From contig NC_061068.1 of the NCBI RefSeq assembly GCF_021917145.1, forward strand, positions 5,907,344 through 5,971,343: a stretch of DNA of 64,000 nt, in the 5' to 3' direction. Origin of the DNA: Hypomesus transpacificus. Its lineage: Eukaryota; Chordata; Actinopteri; Osmeriformes; Osmeridae. The notes under the pieces are model-generated. The model was given only the letters and a program-made list of their open reading frames with translations. It was not told the DNA's origin and ran no database searches. The first letter of the stretch is position 1; every line of letters begins with the position of its first letter. A program made the position numbers and the translations under genes. Of the stretch, positions 17,101-28,343 are shown in pieces.

Positions 17101-19332
17101 CTTCAAGAGGAGAAAAACTACGCTGAGAGAAGGACCCTATTTTTTGGCAAGTTACACATTATTATTATGTATGTCGACAACTGTGTAACTGTATGACATT
17201 TACCTACCAATTATATGGTCAGAGTATGATTTATTTCATCCAGTAGGACTTAACCCTGTATGACCCAAATATAAAAACACTAACAGTCACTTTTTTTTGT
17301 AAATCAGATGATGTTGTAGGAATCCTCTGATGCAAATAATGATGTATTAATTTAAAAAATGTTTTTTTGCAAGTTTTTAGGGAAACGTAATATTGCAACG
17401 TTTGGCCTAGTTGGGAGCAGATTTTCAGCATTTTCTGTCAAACTGTCAGAACAAATACACAAAAGAACTAATGGTTAATTTGGAGTGTGGATTGCTTACT
17501 ATAACAGTGCATTTCATTAATAATAATCACCCAACAGTCATATTTTGATTAATCAGAATGTATTTCTTTTTTGAAAACTGGATGAATATTATACACATCA
17601 GAATGAAAACTTCAAAAAATCAGTGTCCATTGTTCACTTGCTATGGTAGTCCCAAAAGCCTATCTTTTCTCTGAAAAGCAGAGACGGAGATTGCACTTTC
17701 TACAGAGCGTATTTGAATATCCTTTTATACAGTGTCTGCAGCGTCCTCTCGATGTCTTCACCGTGTTGTATGTTGCAATTTGAAAAATACAAAGCAAGAC
17801 GTGAAATCGTACGTGGCAAAGAAACTGTCAAAACTGTGAAATTGTTTTTGCGCACACTCCTTAAAGGTAAAATAAAAAGGAGGTGTTTCATTTATACCAG
17901 ATACTTATATACATTTTTACATGTACATACAAACTGACTGTGCATGGCATGTTTCCCTTATATTATTAAATATATTGTTAGATTAAACCCCCATTCAAAT
18001 CGATTTTAGTACTATAAAAGTCTGTCAGAGGTAAAAAGAAAAATGCTATGCCGTAATGGTAAGACTAAACCAATAATCCTTTCTTGTAGGAGGACCAAGC
18101 ATGTGTTAAATCAAAAGCTAACATTATTTAGGGTCTTTGGAAATATTCTGTGACATTTCGACTAGACCAAACGTCAGTATTGTTTTATTATGTATATATG
18201 TAAATATGCATATAAAATTGTATTTGACCAAACACTACATTTGAATGTGTGTAATATTGTCTTGCACCCCTGTACCCGGAAGCAAACAATAATGAACTCA
18301 CCCAATCACGTTGTGCTCCGTGAGCAACCGTTTTCACGAAAATTTCGCCGAAGATGACACGGAGGGAGGAATATACAGAGAGAAAACATTTGATGGATAG
18401 GCAAGCTTAAAATGATGTATCGGAATAGATCCATCATGCGTGGATACAAAGATGCATGTATGGGAATATATTTCCATTCAGTTATTTATTTGACCCCCCA
18501 CGAGTCGAATAAACCGGTGTCCTGAGATTCTCTCCCTCAAAACAACAGCACAGCAGCAGGTCAGAGTAAGTGGGACTAAAAAGTATCCTAAAAGTTACCT
18601 AAATACTTGTTATTTAATAATTACCAGCCATGATATATGTGCCGCTGCTAGCTTCTAGTTGACATTAACCCACAAACACTTTCATATGTCTGCTGGATTT
18701 ATAATGTATGATTTGTAAAGATGGTGTCATGCTGTTCTGGTTTGTATGTACAAAAGTAGTTGCTTTGGTTAGCTAGCTACTTACGTTATCATACTCTGAA
18801 GTTTACGGTCTTGGATTTGAGCCAGTACTCATTTCCAATTTCCTGTCGGTTTATTAAGCATGCTGTCTATGCTAGCTCGCGTTACTTAACTGGGTATCAC
18901 TAGCAAACTGTAATCGTTAGCACCAATCATCGTCCAAAGCTAGCAAGCCACGTTAGCCCTCCTAGCTAGCCACGTTTATTGTTCAGCTTTGCCAAAACGA
19001 TTTCGTTTCACAACAATGTAAATCTGAACATGAAAAATTAAATACAACACATGGGCTCAACTTAAAGTCGTGATATTAAAAAGTAATGTAACCTGTGTCT
19101 TCAATTGGGTTTAAAGTTGATATTATATGGAACAAGGCGCCAGGTGTGGTCTTGGCAGTGACCACTGTTGAGCTCCTAAATTTGACATTTGGGGAGGATC
19201 TGCCCCTTTTCTTGGTGTAACCATATGTCTTGATGGATGATAAAATTAAGTCGAATTTAGTATTATAAAGAATTAAAATAACTTACTAAATGTTCTTTCC
19301 TATTTACTGTCTCCCCCCACCTCCCAGGGCAG
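14116..19332. other. tusc2 3' UTR, intergenic DNA and hyal2 noncoding exon
   Basis: No coding sequence is recognised. The left part is probable tusc2 3' UTR; an AATAAA-containing run near 16591 is one candidate end. The right part holds a likely hyal2 noncoding exon ending at 18565 before a consensus gtaagt donor. A TAGCTAGC-rich stretch at about 18770-18965 lies in the following intron. The hyal2 acceptor is the CAG just before 19329. Confidence 0.4.
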
Positions 19333-22010
19333 ATGGTCATGGGTGTTGCATTATACCCTTTTTCAGCCCTGGTTGGCCTGCTGCCCTGGTTGCTTCTGGC
19401 TATACTCGCCCCTTGGAATGTCCTCCTTGCTGAAGAGCTAAAGCCAACTAGATGGCCACTATTTTCCCAAAAGCCTGTGCTCCTTGCATGGAATGCACCA
19501 ACAGAGGATTGTGGCCCACGGCATGGTGTTTATTTCCCATTGGAACAGTTCCAGATTGTCGCCTCACCTAATGAGGGGTTTGTTCGGCAGAATCTCACAA
19601 TCTTTTATAAAGACCGTCTGGGGTTATATCCTTATTATAATGTAGATGGCATTCCAGTGAATGGAGGCCTACCGCAGGCAGCCAGCCTCACAGAGCATCA
19701 TGAAAAGATGCCTGAAGGTGTGCAAAAATACATACGTGAGACAGGCGCCAAAGGACTTGCTGTCATTGACTGGGAGGAATGGCGTCCTATGTGGATTCGT
19801 AATTGGGATGTGAAGGACGTGTACAGAAACAGATCTCGTCAACTGGTTGCACAGAAAAACCCAGACTGGCTCCCTGAGCAGGTGGGCAGAGTGGGTCAGC
19901 AAGAGTTTGAGCTGTCAGCCCGTAGGTTTATGCTGGAGACCTTACGACTAGCCAAAAGCCTACGGCCCAACCAGCTGTGGGGGTTCTACCTCTTCCCAGA
20001 CTGCTACAACCATGATTACAGGAGTGGTCTACAGAACTACACTGGTCGCTGTCCTGACGTGGAGATGGGCCGCAATGACCAACTTACCTGGCTGTGGACT
20101 GAAAGCACAGCCCTTTTCCCGTCTGTATACCTGAGTACTATGCTGCGCTCCACCACTTTTGGACGTCAGTTTGTCCGCAATAGGGTGAAGGAGGGGATGC
20201 GCCTAGCATCTGTGGGAGATGGATTGGCACGTCCTGTCTTTGTCTACACCCGGCCCACATATTCCAATGAGCCGACACAACTAAGTGAGGTGAGGATACA
20301 CGTAAGGATGAAATTGACTGTTTTTAATATACTTTTCTAGTTTCTAACTCAAACTGCATGGTGTTACATGGCCTGCTGAAAACTGACTGGTGTAGTTGAC
20401 CAAGAGGAGGAAGTTCTGCTCTAAGATGCATGACAAAAGATGATACTGAAGAATAAAACCTTTTACCAAATTTATCTTAAAGTATTGATCAATTGAGAGC
20501 ATTGTTGGATCTAATTTGGTCAATACAAACAGTTTCCAGTGTGTGTTTTTCGATTTTTTCAGTAGGGTGCATTTGATCTACCCTCAAACTTCTGCCAGTA
20601 ATGCAGATACTGGCATGTTCAACATGTGGCTTAATGGCTTTAGGACTATGGCATACCTGAATGAAAAATCTGTTAACACAATTATGTCTAAAATGATTAA
20701 ATATAGCAAACACACATTTTCTATTTACTTTCTTCCTGTTGCATGTGGTCAGCTCAACAAGAGTGGCCTCTGTTTCCCTCTAAACCTAAATATGGCTCAT
20801 CTACATCAAATAGCATTAGGCCTACCCAGAGGAATACACACCAGAATGCCTGTAGTGTTATTTTGGGCTGTAATAGTAATGGGTGTAAAAACTTTGGGTT
20901 ACATCTTATAAATATTTTATACTCTACCAAACTGGAATACACATGAAATTGTCATAATGTATTATTTAGCACAGTTTTCCAAGAATGAATCAGTTCTACA
21001 GTATCTGAATTGTAAATGAGATAGCTTGCATGAACACTTTCAGAGGTTTTTGTGGGCAACTGTGGATGAATGAGCTGCTGTCAAGCAGCGGGTGCGTCAA
21101 TGTTTCCTTTCTTACTGGAGCCCTTTCCGCTTGGACACCTATCTGAGAGCGCAGGAGAGAGAGCTTGCAGATTTTACTGCTGTACTATTGTTATGCAAGC
21201 CTATATAAATGGTAAGAACTGGTGAAAGACTTCACCAGAACAGGTGTGGTGCTGAGAAGAGGGGAATGGCAAGAGACACGTTGTTGGAAGAGAGAAGGGG
21301 TACGTTGTGTTGGAGTAAAATAATTGTCCTATGGATGGAATTGTGAATCATGTTTTGTGTCTGCAGACAGACTTGGTGTCCACTATTGGTGAGAGTGTTG
21401 CACTAGGAGCAGCTGGGGTGATCTTCTGGGGAGACTCCACATATACCAAAAGTAGGGTAGGTGTCTTGACTTTAACTGCCATCTGTAGTAGAAAGGCTAC
21501 AAGCCCGCCTATGTCATCTCTACTCTTATGCATCCATTATCTCCCAATCTGTCAAATTAAATTCTGCTTTGTTTGGATGTTTTTAATGTATTTACTGTGC
21601 ATATTGTTGTTTGTCTACAGGCCAGCTGCTCTAGCCTCAATGAGTACTTGGGGGGTCCGCTGGGTCGGTACCTGCTCAATGTTTCCACAGCAGCAGGACT
21701 CTGTAGTCAGAAGCTGTGTGGTTACCATGGCCGCTGTCTACGCAAACACTCAGACAGCGATGTGTACCTGCACCTTAACCCCTCATCCCACACCATCAGC
21801 AGCAAGGGCAGCAGCCTGAGAGTCACAGGCCAACTTGGGCCGGAGGAGCTGGCACTTTACCGTACCCACTTTCAGTGTCAGTGCTACAGTGGGTACAGGG
21901 GCGAAGGCTGTGTTCAGAAAGAGCAGGGCCAGAATGGAGCTTCACCCATCCTAACTGTCTGGTCCCTAACTCTAATAATACCATTGGGACTCCTCACGCT
22001 GCTACACTGA
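19333..22010 (+). CDS. hyal2: Hyaluronidase 2, GPI-anchored
   Basis: HYAL2 is a glycosyl hydrolase family 56 enzyme that cleaves high-molecular-weight hyaluronan at the cell surface. Exons: 19333-20289, 21367-21456, 21621-22010, giving 478 aa (human 473). Visible are an N-terminal hydrophobic signal (LVGLLPWLLLAILAPW); the catalytic DxE in VIDWEEW (D146, E148); conserved WGFYLFPDCYNHDY and GAAGVIFWGD; an EGF-like cysteine-rich C-terminal module (CGYHGRC, CQCYSGYRGEGC); and a hydrophobic tail (LTVWSLTLIIPLGLLTLL) fitting a GPI-attachment signal. The first ATG is used; a second lies two codons on. The GPI tail distinguishes it from secreted HYAL1 and HYAL3. Confidence 0.96.
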
Positions 22011-24372
22011 TGCAGCCTGGCTTCAGAAGTTATATTGCACAATGATGGAGAACCCAACCATAGAGCAGAGGACACTGAGGTTTTGCAGCTGGCTCAGCGG
22101 GAAAAGAGAGGTTAATGAGGTTAAACTTATTTCTCAAGACATGATAAACAACATGGAAGGTTAAGAGCAATTACTAGAGCTTGGCTAATTATGTACACAG
22201 TAGTAAGAACAAAGGACAATGGTAACTTATTCCTGGCAAGGAAATGTATTGATCCATATTGTAACATGTAAAACATGCAAACTTAAGGAATGAAGATTTA
22301 AAATAAATGTCTGGATGTTTTGTGTGCCAGTAGCCTAGTTTCCATTCACCTGATTTCAGATGTAATTTTCTTGTCCTAAATAGGTGGATGGAAACCTGGA
22401 GGTCTATGTGTATGATGCTACTGGTGGAAGTTTGTTGCAGTGGGTTTGTTGAACCGTAACATGTCAAAGCAGTAGCAAATGTAAAAGGTTACACAGAAAT
22501 GGCCTTTGCCACTGTGAAGCTTTCATTTGAAGTGAACTGTGCTATTATACTACCTCTCTTGGCTCTCCCACGCAAATTGTAATCAGTAAGAGACACAGAC
22601 TTTTTGTCAACACTGCCTTTTTCTAATAATTTAGCATTTTCATTGGTCATTTACTGTCCTCTAGCAGTACAAGAAAGGATGTACTTTTCTATTGAAGCTT
22701 CATACATGCTTGACCTCTGCATGACGTGTGTTATTTGGAAGACATTCACATTTTGTGGATTGGATTACTAAATGTTATGTTTTTAAGTAAGACATCACAC
22801 TTGTGTTTTTTTTATTTATCATGACATGCATACAATGCATTCACAGTGTTTTATGGGTTATTAAAAAAAGCCTTTTTACACAGTGTTTTAACAGTTTGTG
22901 TGCCTTTTACGCTGCATTGGGCTTTTAATGTTTACTAAATTCTGACGCTATGCATCCATCTTTCACCTGTGTTACAGACACTTTCAAGTGTCTATAGGAA
23001 TAAGAGTGTAGTCTTGTCTGCTTTTCATAGTTTTGTTTGATATTTTGGATATCAGGATAAACCAAACTTGAGCTTAGTCACTGTAAGCTTGACTTTGGTT
23101 CATGCCATTTTGTCATTGTGTTGCGTGTAACCAAAACCAAAAATATTCAGTCCTTTGTGTTATTGCCTGCTTTATTTATGTTTTAAACAAGGCTTCTGTA
23201 TCCTCTGCTTGGATGCATTTCCTGATTTGTAATTGAATTGCAATATTTATAAAATGTGGACTTTTTTATTAAAATGTTTATTATGGAGTGGATTTATGAT
23301 GTTCGTCTCATACCTATAGTAAAACCAGTTGTGTTTAATACGGTTTTACTTTAAAATTATGCCATGTGTATATCATTTCTTGTTGCTGCTGTCGTCAATT
23401 GAATGTTTATTTTCAATTTCACATTCTCAATTTATAGCATATTTTCCGTTTACAAGTGTGGGGGGGGGGGTCATCTCACAGTGCCAAAAGCAATATGGGC
23501 TTGGGAAGACAGAGAAAGCGCTGTTTCTAAACTAAAACCAGACTAAAGCCTCAGCTTCCCAAGATCCCCTACCCTCTTGCCCGGTCCTGCTTTCTGTCAT
23601 TGTTCACTCGTAATTGTTCACTCATTGTCATAATATCAAATAAAGAGGGGACTTTCCTTTTGACTGTGTCGTGTCTTAATTGTAAACATGTCAATATCTT
23701 ACACCTTTTCAAACAAGGAAGATTTCGTTAACTGGAAAATTATAATTTAAAATTACAGGTAGGCCTACTATGCCTTTTGAATTATGTGACTTTCCTGACT
23801 AAGAAATCTGCTCAATACTTTATTATGGGAACGCGGAACCTTTGTGCGCTAGAACAGTTCCCTTTGCCTTCCACTGTCACACATGGGAGCTGTTTACAGA
23901 CCAGACGCGTCAACATCGATAGCATGCTAGTTATAAAGGTTGCTAGTTAATCCGCTCTGACGTGAGATTCAATGGACAAGTAATAGCAAACTATCTAGAA
24001 AACCAATGGACCCAATGGATTAAAAATATCAGAGACCTTATCCAGTCCTGTTGTCGATGTATGTTTGCTTAAGTTATCATTACCTGGCGTCATTGACATT
24101 GCTTAGTTATAATACTAGCCCACTAACTAGCCCCATCCTCAACTCCTGTCTTCCGATACATCTGAAAAAAGCATGTATCGCGTTGCACTAACATGTATTT
24201 GATAATGTTGTAAACGTTGCTAACTACTGGTAGACGTGTTGAAGCAGATCAAGAAGCCCTTACCAACAAGCGACAGAATGTAGCTAAATGACGGATAACC
24301 GTATGTAAATAATGACGTAGTTAGCTATCTAATACACCTGTCTGCTTTTCCTACCCAGGTCATCTTACTGAA
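22011..24372. other. hyal2 3' UTR and abhd14a upstream region
   Basis: The hyal2 3' UTR probably runs to near 23660, where AATAAA (23639-23644) is followed by a GT-rich stretch. A run of 11 G is at 23460-23470. abhd14a 5' sequence begins after an acceptor CAG at 24356-24358, so a noncoding exon lies upstream at an unknown position. No other gene seen. Confidence 0.45.
23639..23644 (+). promoter_or_regulatory. Poly(A) signal AATAAA, probable hyal2 3' end
   Basis: Canonical hexamer about 1.6 kb after the hyal2 stop, followed within 25 bases by GTGTCGTGTC, a GU-rich downstream element. Confidence 0.5.
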
Positions 24373-26447
24373 ATGAATTTCCTGCGTAATCGTCTTGTTG
24401 TGCTCGGGCTGGTGTTAGTGGCTACGGTGTTGCTGTACCTGCTGCTGCCATCTATCCGACAGGGCAGCATGGAACCCTCCCTTGATGTCCAAAGAATGGG
24501 GCTTGCGGTCGCCTCTCCCCCACCTCCGCCATCAATCAATGTGTCCATTCGCACAGGGCATTTACCTGGGGACCCCCCACTATTCTTTCGGGAAGCTTTG
24601 CCCATGGATGTAGCTGGTAAGCAGATTCTTCCAAGGTAAGCTGACCACCAACAGAACTGACTTTCGTCCTGTAGCCTATTCCATTACCTAGCCTACCCTT
24701 CACATTTGTTTTCAGTGTAGAGTTTCCCTCCTACAACTTTCTATATCTGATAGTTTGAAAGAAATTATGTAAAACATAACCAACTATGTCTTATGCGAGA
24801 TCTGAGTTTTCTCACCTCATTAACTGTCAAATATATCAACAACCACTAAATTACCAAATGTTCCAATTAGTTTGAATCATGTACTGGCTTTTTTGAATAC
24901 AGGCTACAAATTGTCCTTCTTCATGGCCAGGCCTTCTCCTCTAAAACCTGGGAAGAACTTGGAACGCTTGCCTTGTTGGCCTCTAATGGATATCAGGCTT
25001 TGGCAATGGACCTCCCAGGTAGAAGTGCCAGTCTCATTCTTCTAACATCGTGACAACAGTCTTAACATTTTGTAGACTTTTATCCAAAGTGATATGTTAA
25101 AAGTACATTTAGTAAGTGCAGCAGATAATCAAGGACCAGAAATTCTAACCGTGTTCCAACAGTAATACAGTATTTAGTGACAAGGCACAGTGTTTTTTAA
25201 AGCAGTAAAAAGCTTTGAAGCCGCATTAGGATCATCATGCAAGTACCCTATTATATATGCAGTAAAAAATCGATTAACTACTTGTTCCTGTTTTCATTGA
25301 TTAGAATAGAACTGAACATAACATGCCTGGCCTAGTAAATTATTTTTATAGTGATTTATCTGCCCCTTTTTCATTCTGTCTGACCAATACAGGATTTGGA
25401 AATTCACCGGATTCTGATGCTGTTAAGACTGATCAGAATCGGGTGGATCTTCTCTGGAAGTTTATGGAGGCACTGGGTGTTAGAACAGCAGTGCTGCTGA
25501 GTCCTTCTATGAGTGGACACTACTCAATACCCTTCCTCATGAAGCACAGCGTGCAGCTGCATGGCTTCATATCTATTGCACCAGTAGGAACGCGTAGTTA
25601 TACTCCTGAACAGTACCAGGGGATCCAGGTAAGATATCCTGCAAATGTGAAGATTGAGGATGCTCAAAATGTAGCAATTATATTTCCAATGCACAATTGA
25701 ACCTAAAAACCTAATAAGAGATTGAGAGTATGCAGGATCTGTACAACTTCAGTTTATATGACAGCAATAGGGCACATCTTTATTTCAATTGTAGCAAGAA
25801 TCTGGCTCATTTTCACTACCTACCCCTTTCTTCATCATCTACACAGCATTTGATGGCCTATATGAACACATATTAATAATAAAAATAATTAAAAAAAAGA
25901 ATATAAAAAAGAAACGTAAAAGAAAATCAGATATATCTTTGAATTTGATTAAATTAGGTAAAGGTTAAAATTCTACATTTTATCTGAACATTTTGCATGT
26001 TTATTTTGTCTTTTACTTTTGTAGTAATTTAATAAAATACCACTTGGTGTCAGAATATACTAAATTATTGAATAGAAAATAAGTGTTAAACTAAACTGGA
26101 TGATGCCCTCTAGTGGGCAGCCACTGCGATACACTATTTTTCAAGGTTCACAATGTGTATGCTTGTTATCACATTTTGAGTGTATACAGTCACTGTAAGT
26201 TACAACAAATGATTGTAAATATATAATTAATGTACATATGCTAATGGAGCCTTTTTATTTTCAGACTCCTACTCTGATTGTATTTGGGGCGCTTGACACC
26301 AATCTAGGGGCCCAGTCCCACAAGAATCTTATTCAGCTCCCAAATCACTCTGTGCTCAAGCTAGAGGGAGCACGCCATGCCTGCTACATGGACAAGCCTC
26401 GTGAGTTCCACCAAGCACTGTTGGACTTTCTTAGCAAATTGGAATAA
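24373..26447 (+). CDS. abhd14a: Abhydrolase domain-containing protein 14A
   Basis: ABHD14A is a membrane-anchored alpha/beta hydrolase of uncertain substrate. Exons: 24373-24635, 24903-25018, 25393-25628, 26265-26447, giving 265 aa (human about 271). An N-terminal signal-anchor helix ([19 protein letters not shown], residues 7-25) separates it from soluble ABHD14B. The hydrolase fold shows [16 protein letters not shown], then the nucleophile in SPSMSG (S165), acid D216 in VFGALD and H243 in GARHACYM, so the triad is complete. A competing donor at 24615 (CTG/gtaagc) would shift the frame; the donor at 24635 keeps the family sequence. It sits directly upstream of acy1 on the same strand, as in human 3p21. 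Confidence 0.93.
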
Positions 26448-27355
26448 GATGTATCGTAAAAATACCTGAACGATAACAAGCAAACTTACTTACAAATAAA
26501 GTAAGATGTGGAATTGTGTGCAGGTGTATAACTTATCGTATGCCCATTTGAAGATGGAAGGAACATTGGTCCTTAGGGTTTATGGGACATGTGTTTGATG
26601 TAATAACCTTTCATTGGTGGTGAATCGCCTCTGGTTTTATACTGGACCTATTGAAAAGCAATTATAAAGGAGGTATTAAAAATAATAGGTGTTACTAATA
26701 GAGTTAAGTTTCTAACAATAACAGAATATAATTCAGTTATCTCTCATCAAGTAAAGAGATTCACAGAATGAAGCATTTGTAACAGTAGGCTAACCAAACC
26801 ACAATTGTTTAGTCTATTCCTCATGCAGCATGTTCCACTTCGCTCAGAATTGTATGATTGAGTGAGGTAATAAGAATATTATCCTCCGAGCTGGACACAC
26901 TATATTTCACTATATTTCAAGTCCTACCTGTTGAATTATCAACAGGTTGTCATGCATAACCTTTCAGACCTCTAGACCAACAAGCTCCATTATTGTGCTG
27001 TTATTGTCACTGTCAGTTCACAACATTTTCAACAAAATAATGTATATAATAACAATATCTGTTACATTTTATTGTGATAAAGGTAATAACTGAGGGTAAC
27101 TTTTTCGTTTTCCCAGTGGACAATCAATGAATTTTCAAAGTTAAAGCCCCAAAACAGGGTGTTACGGTGTCCTATGTATATTATAAAGTATTTATGAAAC
27201 ATTTGTGAATCATCCAATGTTCTTGCGTGTTGATTTTTACCTGCAGCTTCTTAAATACATAAACTGTAGCCTACAGTAGTAGCTTTCCTGCCTAGCCTAT
27301 TTCCTTAATTAAAGACTTTGGTATCACTTAGGGGTGGGCAGATCCAGGGGTACCC

Positions 27356-27388
27356 ATTATATCAGGTGAAAAAACGGCCTGATATAAT
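27356..27388. repeat. Perfect inverted repeat, 11-bp arms
   Basis: ATTATATCAGG (27356-27366) and CCTGATATAAT (27378-27388) are exact reverse complements around an 11-base loop. It may be a stem or the edge of a small unrecognised element. Confidence 0.6.
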
Positions 27389-27475
27389 GTGTATCCCCTC
27401 TGTAACTTTTGCAAGAAAAGAGCATACATTTCCATATTATCTCAGTGACCAAGTGGGACCAAAAAAAGCGCCAAA

Positions 27476-27554
27476 GGCTTGAGCACACCCAATAATAATA
27501 AATATATGAGAGAAAACAATGGTTGTGCGCCCCTGAGGCTTGAGCACACCCAAT
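27476..27554 (+). repeat. 18-bp direct repeat at 61-bp spacing
   Basis: GGCTTGAGCACACCCAAT occurs at 27476-27493 and again at 27537-27554. It may be one full and one partial unit of a tandem array, or flanks of a deleted repeat. Confidence 0.55.
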
Positions 27555-28343
27555 CAACACAACGGACTCGTTCGCGAGGATCAGGACTGCGCAGTCGAAG
27601 GTTATGCTTGCAGGCTATTGTGGGAATAAATCCTGTCTTTTCTCCCTCAACCAGTCGGAAGGCCCACGTGGAGTACGCAAACTATTGTTTGACAGGTGGC
27701 TCGTGGCTGGACTGGTAGACCGAAGGTGGTTACTTGGTGCTGCAGCAGCCACCCTGAGATGCTTCGCTGTCTGCAAAAGCAGCACGCAGGCTGGAAAAAA
27801 GGAAGTAGGAAGTGTCCCCCAGTGAAATTCTTTGTATTTGTCACATGTCACACAGGCTGTTATGTTTGGAACTATCATAACTTTATAAGCTCTGCTGCAA
27901 TCGTGTTGACCAACAGACAGGTTTCAAACACGTCTCGAGTGAACTTTAATCTCCAGACGTAAGGGATAAAGCAAGGTGAGTAATGGCGAACTGTCTTCGT
28001 GTGCAAATTTAGTTGGGATTATCCGCTAAAACGTTTTTTTTGTGTGTGGTAGCATTAAGTGCCTTAGGAGTAGTATATACTGGCTTAATGCGATCCAATC
28101 AAGCTATATTATCTATTTCATAATGTTAGCTAGATGGAGAGGCCTATTATCCAACATCTCAGTGGTGTAATGGTTAAACTAGCCATTGGGTTGTCATACA
28201 AATATTTCGATTGTTTCCAACCAACGCCCGTTTGCAGGGCAGCCTAGCGTTTGAATAACAAGCAGTTCATTAGCTAGATGCCAAACACAAATAGCCTTGA
28301 TGACCTTTAAACGTATCCCCTGTGTTGTGTCCCCAGAAGATCA

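Larger units (their letters stand above)
26448..28343. other. abhd14a-acy1 spacer with acy1 noncoding exon
   Basis: AATAAA at 26495-26500 is the likely abhd14a poly(A) signal, 48 bases after the stop. A likely acy1 noncoding exon ends at 27975 before gtgagt. Two small repeats lie at 27356-27388 and 27476-27554. No further coding sequence is recognised. Confidence 0.45.

Noticed and set aside
20516-20911. 131-codon frame in hyal2 intron 1
   Set aside because: No match to any family and intron-like composition. The flanking exons splice across it in frame.
27604-27878. Overlapping open frames upstream of acy1
   Set aside because: Frames on both strands are similar in length, there is no family match, and the position fits acy1 5' noncoding sequence.
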